A program made the position numbers and the translations under genes. Below are positions 43,496-51,127 of a stretch of DNA of 64,000 bases, in pieces (positions within the stretch are counted from its first letter, which is position 1; every line of letters begins with the position of its first letter). The stretch comes from Cellulomonas flavigena DSM 20109 (GTDB taxonomy: Bacteria > Actinomycetota > Actinomycetes > Actinomycetales > Cellulomonadaceae), in NCBI RefSeq assembly GCF_000092865.1, contig NC_014151.1, positions 1,364,001-1,428,000 of the forward strand, given 5' to 3'. The notes beneath the pieces are model-generated. The model searched no databases. It worked only from the letters and a program-made list of their open reading frames with translations, and was not told the origin of the DNA.

Positions 43496-44899
43496 ATGGG
43501 GTGCCGGAAGCAGATGGGCGCGCTGGTCGCGGTCGTGGCGGCGCTCGCGGCGGTGGCGCCGCCGGCGCACGCCGCGCAGGGCGTGGTCCCGAGCGGTGCC
43601 GTCGCGGGCGCGACGGTGAAGATCGAGATGGCCGGGAACCCCGACGCGGCGCCCGGGGAGACGCGGGAGCGGGCGTGCTCGGGTGCGCTCGTAGCCGCGT
43701 CATGGGTCCTCACAGCGGCGTCGTGCTTCGCGGACGCCGGCGGGAAGGTGTCGTTCGACGCGCCGCCGTGGCCGACGACCGCGACGGTGGGGCGGCCGGA
43801 CCTGACGGCGACGTCGGGGAAGGTCGCCACGGTCGACCGGCTCGTCCCGCACCCCGTCCGCGACGTCGTCATGGTGCGCCTGGCGTCGAAGGTGACCACG
43901 GCCCCCGTGGTCGTCGCCACGACCCCGCCGGCGGTCGGCGACACGCTGACCGTGGCCGGGTTCGGCCGCACGGCCGACGCGGTGGTCCCCGACACGGTGC
44001 ACGCCGCCGCGTACACGGTCGAGGCGCTCGGCGACGGCGTGGTCGACATCGCGCCCGCGCAGGACGACGCCGCGATCTGCAAGGGCGACGCCGGCGGCCC
44101 GGCGCTGCGCGCGACGGACACGGGTGGCGTCGAGCTCGTCGCCATCCACCACACCGCCTACCAGGGCGGCTGCCTCGGCGCCGCCGGAACGCGGCGTGAC
44201 GCCACAGAGACCCGGGTGGACGACCTCGGCCGCTGGATCGCGGCGGCGATGGCGCCCAAGCCCGGTGAGTCCGGCTTCACCGAGGCGTACGTCGCCACCC
44301 TGTACCGCGACGTCCTGAAGCGGGAGGCCGGATCCGGCAACATCGCTCACTGGGCGACGAGGCTCGACCAGGGCGAGACGCTGCGGGACATCACCGTCGG
44401 CATCGTCGACTCGCTCTCGTGGCGCCGCGTCTTCGTCACCGACACGTACGTCACGCTCCTCGGGCGCCAGCCCACCGACACGCAACGGGACATCTGGGTC
44501 TCGCGCTACGACGGCGGCATGGACACGTTCGCGATCACGCACCACTTCGTCAGCACGGCGGAGTACTACGCGCGCGCCGGGTCGACCGACACCGGGCTCG
44601 TCCAGGCCCTGCACCGCGACCTGCTGGGCCGTGACGCCACCGCGGTCGAGCTCACCCACTGGACGGACCGCGCCGCCCAGCAGGGACGGACCGCCGTGCT
44701 CCAGGAGTTCGTGCACTCCGACGAGTACCGCGACCGGGTCGTCGACCAGGCCGACCAGCAGATGCTCGGCCGCTCGCCCGACCCGAACCACCTCCGCAGC
44801 TTCGGCGACATGCTGCAGGAAGGCGGCGACATCCCGGACCTCCTCGTGCGGCTGGCCGTCACCAGCGAGTACCGCATCGGGCGGGTGTGGGGACCGTGA
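43496..44899 (+). CDS. Secreted trypsin-fold pseudoprotease with DUF4214 domain (paralogue 3)
   Basis: The 467-residue protein has a signal peptide (ending PPAHA, about 25), the dead S1-like domain (TAASC; GDAGGP) and a C-terminal DUF4214 region (about 255-467) with the family motifs AYVATLYRDVLKREA, TDTYVTLLGRQPTD and ALHRDLLGRDATAVELTHW. DUF4214 occurs in surface and S-layer-related proteins and in glycan-linked contexts; its function is poorly known. AAGGAGGGG lies 7 bases before the ATG. Confidence 0.88.
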   Translation: MGCRKQMGALVAVVAALAAVAPPAHAAQGVVPSGAVAGATVKIEMAGNPDAAPGETRERACSGALVAASWVLTAASCFADAGGKVSFDAPPWPTTATVGRPDLTATSGKVATVDRLVPHPVRDVVMVRLASKVTTAPVVVATTPPAVGDTLTVAGFGRTADAVVPDTVHAAAYTVEALGDGVVDIAPAQDDAAICKGDAGGPALRATDTGGVELVAIHHTAYQGGCLGAAGTRRDATETRVDDLGRWIAAAMAPKPGESGFTEAYVATLYRDVLKREAGSGNIAHWATRLDQGETLRDITVGIVDSLSWRRVFVTDTYVTLLGRQPTDTQRDIWVSRYDGGMDTFAITHHFVSTAEYYARAGSTDTGLVQALHRDLLGRDATAVELTHWTDRAAQQGRTAVLQEFVHSDEYRDRVVDQADQQMLGRSPDPNHLRSFGDMLQEGGDIPDLLVRLAVTSEYRIGRVWGP

Positions 44900-44938
44900 C
44901 GGCCTCGCACAGGCAACGACCGTCGGGTCGCTGGAGGG

Positions 44939-45033
44939 ATCAAGCGGCCGCTGACGACGCGCTGTGGGAGACGCTCGAGGGCCGGACCGTCGTCGACGTC
45001 CAGGCGCGCGGCGAACGGGTGGGAGTTCCGTGA
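44939..45033 (+). pseudogene. Remnant of a paralogue-4-type C-terminus
   Basis: IKRPLT in one frame, then DDALWETLEGRTVVDVQARGERVGVP-stop in the next, corresponds to TKRPLTDAQWKNLEDQTYVDVPTRWLERIP at the end of paralogue 4. One frameshift separates the two pieces near 44955. It is a scrap left by loss or recombination of another paralogue. Confidence 0.6.
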
Positions 45034-45077
45034 CGTGCTCACCGCAAGTGGATCTCTCTGACGAGGAAGGGCTCAGC

Positions 45078-46544
45078 ATGAGGCGCAGGATGCAGGGGGG
45101 CGCGCTGGTCGCGTCGTTGGCGCTCGGGGTGGCGGTGTCGGTGGCTCCCGCCGCGCACGCGGTGGAGGGGGAGGGCGTGACCGGCCCGGCCGCCGCGGCG
45201 ACCGTCAGACTGGAGGTCGCAGGCGACCCGGACACGCCACCGGGACAGGTGCGGGAGCGGGCGTGCTCGGGCGTGCGGATCTCCGAGCGGTGGGTCCTGT
45301 CGGCCGCGTCGTGCGTCGCGCCCGTCGCCGGCGGACCCGCGGTCCTGGGTGCGCCGCGGTCGGCGGTCACCGCCACGATCGGCCGCGCTGATCTGACGAC
45401 GACCGCCGGGCACGTGGTGGCCGCCGACCTCCTCGTGCCGCACCCGGACCGCGACGTCGTGCTGGTGCGTCTCGCCCAGGCCGTCGAGGATGTCACGCCG
45501 GCGGCGGTCGCCACGACACCGCCGGCCGCGGGGGACGAGCTCACGGTCACCGGGTACGGGCGGACCGCCGACGCGATCGTGCCGGACACCGTGCGAGCCG
45601 CGACCTACACAGTTGCGGCTGTCGGTGGCACCAGCCTCGACATCACCGCGGCGGCATCCGGCGCCACGATCTGCAAGGGCGACGCCGGTGGTCCGGCCCT
45701 GCGCGCCACGTCGAACGGCGTCGAGGTCGTCGCTCTGCATCACACGGCCTACCAGGGCGGGTGCCTCGGCGCGACCAGCACCCGCCAGGAGGCCACCGAG
45801 ACCCGCGTCGACGACCTCGGGGCGTGGATCAGCGGGCACACGACGAAGCCGGCGAAGGTCTGCGCCGGCCCGTCCGTCCCCGCGGCGGCGACCGGGTTCA
45901 GCAACGGGCAGTTCATCCGGACGCCCGACGGTGCCATCTACGTCGTCGCCGGTGGCGCCAAGTACCACCTGACACCGAGCGAGTGGCAGGCCATCGGGCC
46001 GCGCGGGGTGACCGAGGTCAGCCAGGCCGCGGCGGCGAAGCTCGGGTCCGTCCCGGCGGACGGCACGGTGCTGCGTGACCACACGACCGGGGCGGTGCAC
46101 CAGATCTTCAGCGGCACGCGTCAGGGGGTGCGCAGCATGACGGAGCACGCCGCCATCGGGAGCCCCGCGTGGGTCGACGTGCCGCCGGGCTTCATCGCCA
46201 AGGCCGTCGACAAGGCGCCGGCAGGCCCCGTGCTGCTGCGCAACCCCGAGACCGGTGCGATCTGGCAGGTCATCGGCTGCTCGCGGTACCCGGTCGCGAA
46301 CACCACCGAGCTGCAGGAGATCGGTGCGCTGCACTACAACGTGCACCCGCGAGTCATCTCCCGGGTGCCTACGGGCATCCCCACCGAGCCGGTCATCGTG
46401 CGCACGCCGCGCAACGGGGCGGTCTACCAGGTCGTCGGTGGCGCGGCGCATCACCTCTCCGCGGCAGACTACGCCGCGATCGGGTCGCCGCGCTTTACGA
46501 ACGTGCCGGACAACTTCATGAAGCGCATTACGGCGACCGTTCCC
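45078..46544 (+). pseudogene. Trypsin-fold pseudoprotease with about 50-residue repeats, 5' part (paralogue 4, IS-interrupted)
   Basis: A signal peptide (ending APAAHA, about 27) is followed by the S1-like domain with SAASC and GDAGGP, the same double loss of catalytic residues as in the other three. The C-terminal region (about 265 onward) has about five repeats of the type DGAIYVVAGGAKYHLTPSEW..IG, each with a Pro-Val-Leu-Arg start. The reading frame meets an ISL3-type element after ATVP; translation continues seven residues into it. Joining 45078-46544 to 48004-48177 restores a 546-residue protein with the frame intact. Confidence 0.87.
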
Positions 46545-46568
46545 GGCTCTTCCCAGTTGAGGGTGTAG
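46545..46568 (+). repeat. Left terminal inverted repeat of the IS
   Basis: It begins GGCTCTTCCCAGTTGAGGGT and pairs with 47972-47995. Its TAG ends the truncated reading frame of paralogue 4. Confidence 0.9.
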
Positions 46569-46675
46569 CCGGCGGCCAGGCGGCGCGAGGGACGGGCGGC
46601 GCGTCGGTGCCCGGGTAGAGGTCGAGGTCTCCCGAGGATGGAAGTTCTCACACAGCCATCCAGGAAGACCTCGAC

Positions 46676-47992
46676 GTGCCTGACGCTACCTTCACGACCC
46701 CTGACCTGACGACGTTCTGCCGCCTCGACGAGCTCGGTCTCGTGGTCGTGGGCCAGCACCTGGAAACTGACCGGGCGGTGCTCGCTTGCCGCGTCCAGGA
46801 GGACGAGGCGGCGCGCTGGTGCCGGCGTTGCGGCTGCGAAGGCGGCCCGCGGGACACCGTGACCCGACGGTTGGCGCACGAGCCGCTGGGCTGGCGCCCG
46901 ACGACCCTGCTGGTCACGATCCGCCGCTACAAGTGCACCGGTTGCGGGCACGTCTGGCGCCAGGACACCAGCCGCGCCGCCGAACCGCGCGCCAAACTGT
47001 CCCGGACCGCCCTGCGGTGGGCTCTGGTCGGGCTGGTCTGCCAGCACCTGACCGTCGCCCGCCTCGCCCAGGCTCTGGCGGTGTCGTGGGACACCGCCAA
47101 CGACGCCGTCCTGGCCGAGGGCGCACGCGTCCTGCTCGAGGACCCGGCCCGCTTCGAGGGCGTGAAGGTCATCGGCGTCGACGAGCACGTGTGGCAACAC
47201 ACCCGCCGCGGGGAGAAGTACGTCACGGTCATCATCGACCTGACCCCGGCCCGCGACCGGACCGGGCCCTCGCGACTGCTGGCGATGGTCGAAGGCCGCT
47301 CGAAGCAGGCGTTCAAGACCTGGCTCGCCGAGCGTCCGCAGTCCTGGCGCGACGCTCTGCAAGTCGTGGCGATGGACGGGTTCACCGGCTTCAAGACCGC
47401 CACCACCGAGGAGCTGCCCGAGGCGACCTGCGTGATGGATCCCTTCCACGTGGTCCGCCTGGCCGGGGACGCGCTGGACCGCTGCCGGCGCCGGGTCCAG
47501 CAGGACCTGCACGGTCACCGCGGCCGCGCCGGTGACCCGCTCTACCGCGCCCGGCGGACCCTGCACACCGGTGCCGACCTGCTCACCGACCGGCAACGCC
47601 AGCGCCTGACGGCGCTGTTCGAGAACGAGGACCACGTGCAGGTCGAGGCGACCTGGGGCATCTACCAGCGCATGGTCGGCGCCTATCGAGAGCCCGACCG
47701 CGCCCGCGGCAAGCAGCTCATGACCCAGTTGATCGAGTCCGTCACGACCGGCGTCCCGGCCGCCCTGATCGAGCTCCGCACGCTCGGGCGGACCCTGAAG
47801 AAGCGGGCCGCCGACGTCCTGGCCTACTTCGAGCGACCCGGCACCAGCAACGGACCCACCGAGGCCATGAACGGACGCCTCGAACACCTGCGCGGCTCGG
47901 CCCTCGGCTTCCGCAACATCGCGAACTACATCGCCCGCAGCCTGCTCGAGACCGGCGGCTTCAGACAGCGACTACACCCTGGATTGGGATGA
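46676..47992 (+). CDS. ISL3-family transposase
   Basis: The 438-residue DDE transposase has an N-terminal zinc-binding region (CRRCGC and CTGCGHVW), a central HTH, and the catalytic core with VIGVDEHVW, VVAMDGFTGF followed by VMDPFHVVRLA, and NGPTEAMNGRLEHLRGSALGFRN carrying the catalytic Glu. Its stop lies within the right inverted repeat. GTG start. The length is normal for ISL3. Confidence 0.95.
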   Translation: MPDATFTTPDLTTFCRLDELGLVVVGQHLETDRAVLACRVQEDEAARWCRRCGCEGGPRDTVTRRLAHEPLGWRPTTLLVTIRRYKCTGCGHVWRQDTSRAAEPRAKLSRTALRWALVGLVCQHLTVARLAQALAVSWDTANDAVLAEGARVLLEDPARFEGVKVIGVDEHVWQHTRRGEKYVTVIIDLTPARDRTGPSRLLAMVEGRSKQAFKTWLAERPQSWRDALQVVAMDGFTGFKTATTEELPEATCVMDPFHVVRLAGDALDRCRRRVQQDLHGHRGRAGDPLYRARRTLHTGADLLTDRQRQRLTALFENEDHVQVEATWGIYQRMVGAYREPDRARGKQLMTQLIESVTTGVPAALIELRTLGRTLKKRAADVLAYFERPGTSNGPTEAMNGRLEHLRGSALGFRNIANYIARSLLETGGFRQRLHPGLG

Positions 47993-47995
47993 GCC
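47972..47995 (-). repeat. Right terminal inverted repeat of the IS
   Basis: The reverse complement begins GGCTCATCCCAATCCAGGGT and matches the left end. Confidence 0.9.
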
Positions 47996-48003
47996 CCGTT
48001 CCC

Positions 48004-48177
48004 GAGGGCCCGATCGTGCTGCGGGACGTCGCCTCGAAGCAGAAGTGGGAGGTCGCAGGCGGTACCAAGCGGCCACTGACCGACGCACAGTGGAAGAACC
48101 TGGAGGACCAGACGTACGTCGACGTCCCGACCCGGTGGCTCGAGCGCATCCCCACGGTGGAGGCGACGTCGCAGTGA
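48004..48177 (+). pseudogene. Paralogue 4, 3' part after the IS
   Basis: EGPIVLRDVASKQKWEVAGG and the following TKRPLTDAQWKNLEDQTYVD complete the last repeat unit of the interrupted pseudoprotease and end at TGA 48175-48177. An ATG at 47989 inside the IS end could start a 62-residue fragment, but a secreted product would need the missing front half. Confidence 0.85.
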
Positions 48178-48208
48178 CACCTGCGCGAGAACGATGACCT
48201 CGTTGCTG

Positions 48209-48254
48209 CGCGCGACCTCCTCGACGTCGCCTGCGACGTCGAGGAGGTCGCGCG
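48209..48254. repeat. Perfect 22-bp inverted repeat (hairpin)
   Basis: The two 22-bp arms (48209-48230 and 48233-48254) are exact reverse complements separated only by CT. It follows the stop of paralogue 4 and precedes the toxin remnant. It may be a terminator, or a recombination-prone cruciform. Confidence 0.75.
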
Positions 48255-48299
48255 AGCGGGGCGACTAGCGAGATCAGCGGGGCGGAGGTGGTCCGGCGG

Positions 48300-48475
48300 A
48301 TGCGGTCGGCGGCCAACCGGGCCCTCGTCCGACGACGACGTCAGCCGCTTCGTCCAGGAGGGCGTCCGGCTACGAGATCGCCGGCCAGCGCTCCGCAGAA
48401 ATGACCGCCCAGCAGTTCACGCAGTGGCTGAACGGCTCGGCGACGCGCGGCAGGCTGCAGGCGGTCGGCACGTGA
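48300..48475 (+). pseudogene. Collapsed copy of the ALF-repeat toxin
   Basis: The sequence reads MRSAANRAL, then in another frame SDDDVSRFVQEGV, matching one ALF repeat of the toxin (AAANRALAGSDDDVRGFVQEG). It passes directly to GYEIAGQRSAEMTAQQFTQW and the following LNGSATRGRL, matching the last 40 residues of the toxin (GYEIADAYDAGMTVQEFAKW, then LNSPEIRSRL). More than 1000 residues between are missing, and frameshifts are present. It ends with TGA 48473-48475, overlapped by the lipoprotein start as in the intact locus. Confidence 0.85.
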
Positions 48476-48912
48476 CGGCCGTGAGCCGGCGCCCGGGTCG
48501 AGCCCCGCAGCGTGTGGTTGTCGCGGGCGTCATGGCGGCGTCGCTCTGCCTGGTCGCCGCGGGATGCGTGGAGCAGGAGGCGCCGTCGGTGCCGGTCGGA
48601 GAGCTCTGGGAGGGTGACGACGGCGAGTCGGTGCGTCTCGACGCCGGTGGTGTCGGAGTCGTCGAGGCGATCCCCTACGGGGCGGGCGACGCCTGTGACC
48701 CCGAGGACTTCCGCACGATGTCCGGCGACATCGAGTGGGAGGTGGTCGACGACGGAGAGGTGGTCCTTCGCCAGGGCGATGCCGAGGTCGACCTCCGGGC
48801 GGACCGGGGAGGTTTCGGCCCCGACATCATCTGGCGCGACGTCTTCGTCGGTCCGTGCGGTGACGCGTCGGGCGACCACGCCATCGAGCTGACCATGAAC
48901 GAGTACGGATGA
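48472..48912 (+). CDS. Lipoprotein, paralogue of the candidate immunity protein
   Basis: The 146-residue protein has a signal peptide with lipobox LVAAGC and aligns along its whole length with the 38862-39284 product (WEGDDGES, GGVGVVE, TMSGD, LRQGD, IWRDV, PCG). GTGA overlaps the stop of the toxin remnant. The gene is intact although its toxin partner is destroyed, the pattern of an orphan immunity gene. Confidence 0.8.
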   Translation: MTAVSRRPGRAPQRVVVAGVMAASLCLVAAGCVEQEAPSVPVGELWEGDDGESVRLDAGGVGVVEAIPYGAGDACDPEDFRTMSGDIEWEVVDDGEVVLRQGDAEVDLRADRGGFGPDIIWRDVFVGPCGDASGDHAIELTMNEYG

Positions 48913-48986
48913 GCATCGACAGTGACGCTCCCTGACGGCCCGCAAGTACATCCTCATTTCGCACGCGAACACGGTTTGGACCCTGA

Positions 48987-49286
48987 ATGGAAATGTCTCA
49001 AGCGAAAGGATGGGCGCTCAGGTGCCCAGAATGCGGCGAGGGATTTCTCGAGCCCCTCATGACGGAGTCCGGGCGTGTCGTCCTGTTCTGCGACGTCGCG
49101 GCGGAGGTGTGGCTGCATCCCGCAGACGTGGCTTTCGGGAAAGCGGTGATCTCAACGTATCCGTCCTGGGAGGTCGTCGAGGGCGTCCATGTGATGCCCG
49201 GTACGACCAGGTGGGCGGAGCCTGAGGAGATCCCTGTGGACTGGTGGGTCGCGGGGAGAAGCAATGAGTACTGGGCGGGAGACTGA
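48987..49286 (+). CDS. Small cytosolic protein with an N-terminal CPEC motif
   Basis: The 99-residue protein starts MEMSQAKGWALRCPECGEGF with a single CxxC, then continues as an acidic, Trp-rich domain (PSWEVVEGVHVMPGTTRWAE, DWWVAGRSNEYW). It has no signal peptide. I do not recognise the family. Base composition is lower in GC than its neighbours. Lying among orphan immunity-type genes, it may itself be a cytosolic immunity protein; this is a guess from context. Confidence 0.55.
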   Translation: MEMSQAKGWALRCPECGEGFLEPLMTESGRVVLFCDVAAEVWLHPADVAFGKAVISTYPSWEVVEGVHVMPGTTRWAEPEEIPVDWWVAGRSNEYWAGD

Positions 49287-49672
49287 CAAAGTGGCTGCCT
49301 CCGTGGTCCGCGGGCCGGCGACGGGCGAGGCCGCCGCTCCCGGCACGGATCCGGCGCACCTCGCCGTCGAGCACGATCTCCTGCCCGAGCTGCGGGACCT
49401 CCGGGACTTCCGGTGTCGACGTCGAGCAGACCGACCTCGGCATGCCGCTCCTGCATCACGCGATCGACGTCGAGATCGACTCCCACGTGCAGTCCGGCGA
49501 GCCGCTGCACGTCGACGCCACGGCGTTGCTGCTGGCCAGGGGAGCGGACCCGCTCAGGGCGGCGGGCCTCCCGGCGGAGTCCGCGCTGGACATGGCCCGA
49601 CGCCGGGGGCACTGGCTGGCCGTCGAGCTCATCGAGGCCCAGCTGGCCGCCCGGGGAGGCGCGACCGGGTGA
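49264..49672 (+). pseudogene. Ankyrin-repeat-like protein, frameshifted
   Basis: One frame reads HLAVEHDLLPELRDLRD and the next continues SGVDVEQTDLGMPLLHHAID, ALLLARGADPLRAAGLPAES, ALDMARRRGHWLAVELIEAQ. Together these are three ankyrin-type units with a frame change near 49395-49410. Ankyrin proteins are common immunity partners in polymorphic-toxin loci. The break may be a true mutation or a sequencing error. Confidence 0.6.
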
Positions 49673-49786
49673 ACCACCGCGGCATCTCCGTCGACCCGTG
49701 ACGTGTCGCGGCGCTACCTTCACGAGCCGCGTCGCACCCGACGCTGGGACGTCGGCGACACGCGTCGACAGCACCAGGAGGGCACC

Positions 49787-50605
49787 GTGCGGTTCGTCCG
49801 CGAAGGGAACGAGTTCCTGCCGCGAGGTGGTGACCTGCTCGCGGACTTCCACGTCACGATCGAGGCCGACCTGCGGATCCTCGACGGCTTCGTGCGCGCG
49901 GTCGAGCATGACCTCGTCGCCGAGGGGCTCGACGCCGACCGGATCCTCGGTCGCACGGTCGAGGCACCCACCACGGTCGAGCCGGTCTGGATCTGCCCGT
50001 GCGGCGGCGGGCCGGTCGTCGTCGCCGTACGCCCCGCCGGCGGCGAGGAGTTCGGGATGTGCCGGACGTGCGCCGGGATCTACGACGACGTCGACCGGGG
50101 TGGCAGCTTCGGGTGGGCTGCGAGCAGCCGGCCCCAGGGCCCCGCCGGACTGACGGGGTGTCACGTTCGGGGGAGAGGCGCTCAAGTCGTCGGGTGCGTC
50201 TGTCGACGTCGTGGCATGTCATCACCGAGGGACGTGCCGTCCTCGCCCACGGGGCGGGTGCCGCTGTGGGTCCGGGACGACCCGGCGGGCGCCGCCGGTC
50301 GTCACGGCTGGCGGCTGCCCACCGTCCCGCTCCACGTGCTCAATGACGGGCCGCGACCGGTGGGGTCGCGTCGACGTCGGCCGCCGGCAGGGGCACGCCG
50401 CCGCCCGCCGCTGCCGCAGGTGACGTCGCTCCCGGACGTTCCGTACGTCCTGCCGCGGCGCCCGGCGGCGCCCGCGCCGGCACCGCGCACCGTCCCGGTG
50501 CCACGCGCGACCACCTCACCCCGGTGGGCCGGCCGTGCGCTGTCGGTGGTGCTCGGGGTCGCGGTCGGGGCGGTCGCCGTCGCGGCGCGCGCCCTGGGTG
50601 CCTGA
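49787..50605 (+). CDS. Hypothetical protein(s), C-terminal membrane helix
   Basis: The frame of 272 residues starts at GTG 49787 with CCAGGAGG upstream. The first 110 residues are protein-like, with a cysteine cluster (CPCGGG, CRTCAG) that could bind zinc. A disordered stretch and a Pro/Arg-rich part with a final helix (ALSVVLGVAVGAVAVAARALG) follow. An internal ATG at 50216 may start a separate 129-residue gene that happens to share the frame; I cannot decide between one and two genes. Confidence 0.5.
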   Translation: MRFVREGNEFLPRGGDLLADFHVTIEADLRILDGFVRAVEHDLVAEGLDADRILGRTVEAPTTVEPVWICPCGGGPVVVAVRPAGGEEFGMCRTCAGIYDDVDRGGSFGWAASSRPQGPAGLTGCHVRGRGAQVVGCVCRRRGMSSPRDVPSSPTGRVPLWVRDDPAGAAGRHGWRLPTVPLHVLNDGPRPVGSRRRRPPAGARRRPPLPQVTSLPDVPYVLPRRPAAPAPAPRTVPVPRATTSPRWAGRALSVVLGVAVGAVAVAARALGA

Positions 50606-50709
50606 GGCCGCGGGAATCCTCACGACGCCCCGCACGTTGTGCCGTACGCTGGTCCACGTCGTCGGCCCCACCAGGGCGGACGGTCAGCTTGACAAGTGAA
50701 CACCACCCT

Positions 50710-51073
50710 GGGGGTGATCGGTTTCGACGGTGATCGTCGAACCAGGTGAAGCGGGTCGAGGATGCACGGTTATCTCGTAAACGCTCCGTGCGACTCATAG
50801 GTGCCGATTCCAAGCGCACCGACTTCGCCCTCGCCGCCTGAGCGAGCCTCGAAGTCCGTCGGCCTAGACATGCTCTCGGTCTAGTTCCCGGCGTCATCTA
50901 GAGAGCCACTGCTGTCCGTCCTCGTCGGTGGGACGGGCGGGACTCCTAGCCGACTGAGCCCGTCCACGTCTTGTCCGCGTGATCGTGGGGGCTGAGAAAA
51001 TCTACTGCGGACTGCACCCGGAGAAGCCCTGGTCCCACGTCATCGGACGCGGGTTCGATTCCCGCCACCTCCA
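50710..51073 (+). ncRNA. ssrA: Transfer-messenger RNA (tmRNA)
   Basis: The 5' end GGGGGTGATCGGTTTCGACG and the 3' T-arm GCGGGTTCGATTCCCGCCACCTCCA are diagnostic. The acceptor stem GGGGGTG pairs with CACCTCC. The tag open frame (50803-50841) encodes ADSKRTDFALAA followed by TGA. The terminal CCA is not encoded. It rescues stalled ribosomes with SmpB (28271-28747) and marks the unfinished protein for proteolysis. Confidence 0.96.
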
Positions 51074-51077
51074 CGTC

Positions 51078-51112
51078 CGACGGCCGTCGCCCCCCAGGGG
51101 CGGCGGCCGTCG
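51078..51112 (+). terminator. Terminator of ssrA
   Basis: CGACGGCCG pairs with CGGCCGTCG, with CGCCCC/GGGGCG inside, starting five bases after the mature tmRNA 3' end. Confidence 0.75.
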
Positions 51113-51127
51113 TCGTGCTCGGAGGAG

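Larger units (their letters stand above)
46545..47995 (+). mobile_element. ISL3-family insertion sequence with 8-bp target duplication
   Basis: The 1451-bp element has 24-bp imperfect terminal inverted repeats (46545-46568 and 47972-47995, about 20 of 24 matching, starting GGCTC) and a single transposase gene. The 8 bases CCGTTCCC occur directly on both sides (46537-46544 and 47996-48003), the target duplication length typical of ISL3. The perfect duplication and intact gene show a recent insertion. Confidence 0.95.

Noticed and set aside
48941..48999. Segment reading KYILISHANTVWTLNGN as a remnant of the KYIYTVNGGQVWEAASN repeat
   Set aside because: Only about nine bases match in a row and the protein similarity is weak; it could be chance.
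50710..51073. A tRNA gene at the T-arm-like sequence near 51050
   Set aside because: The T-arm and acceptor belong to tmRNA; there is no anticodon arm, and the tag frame and 5' end are diagnostic.
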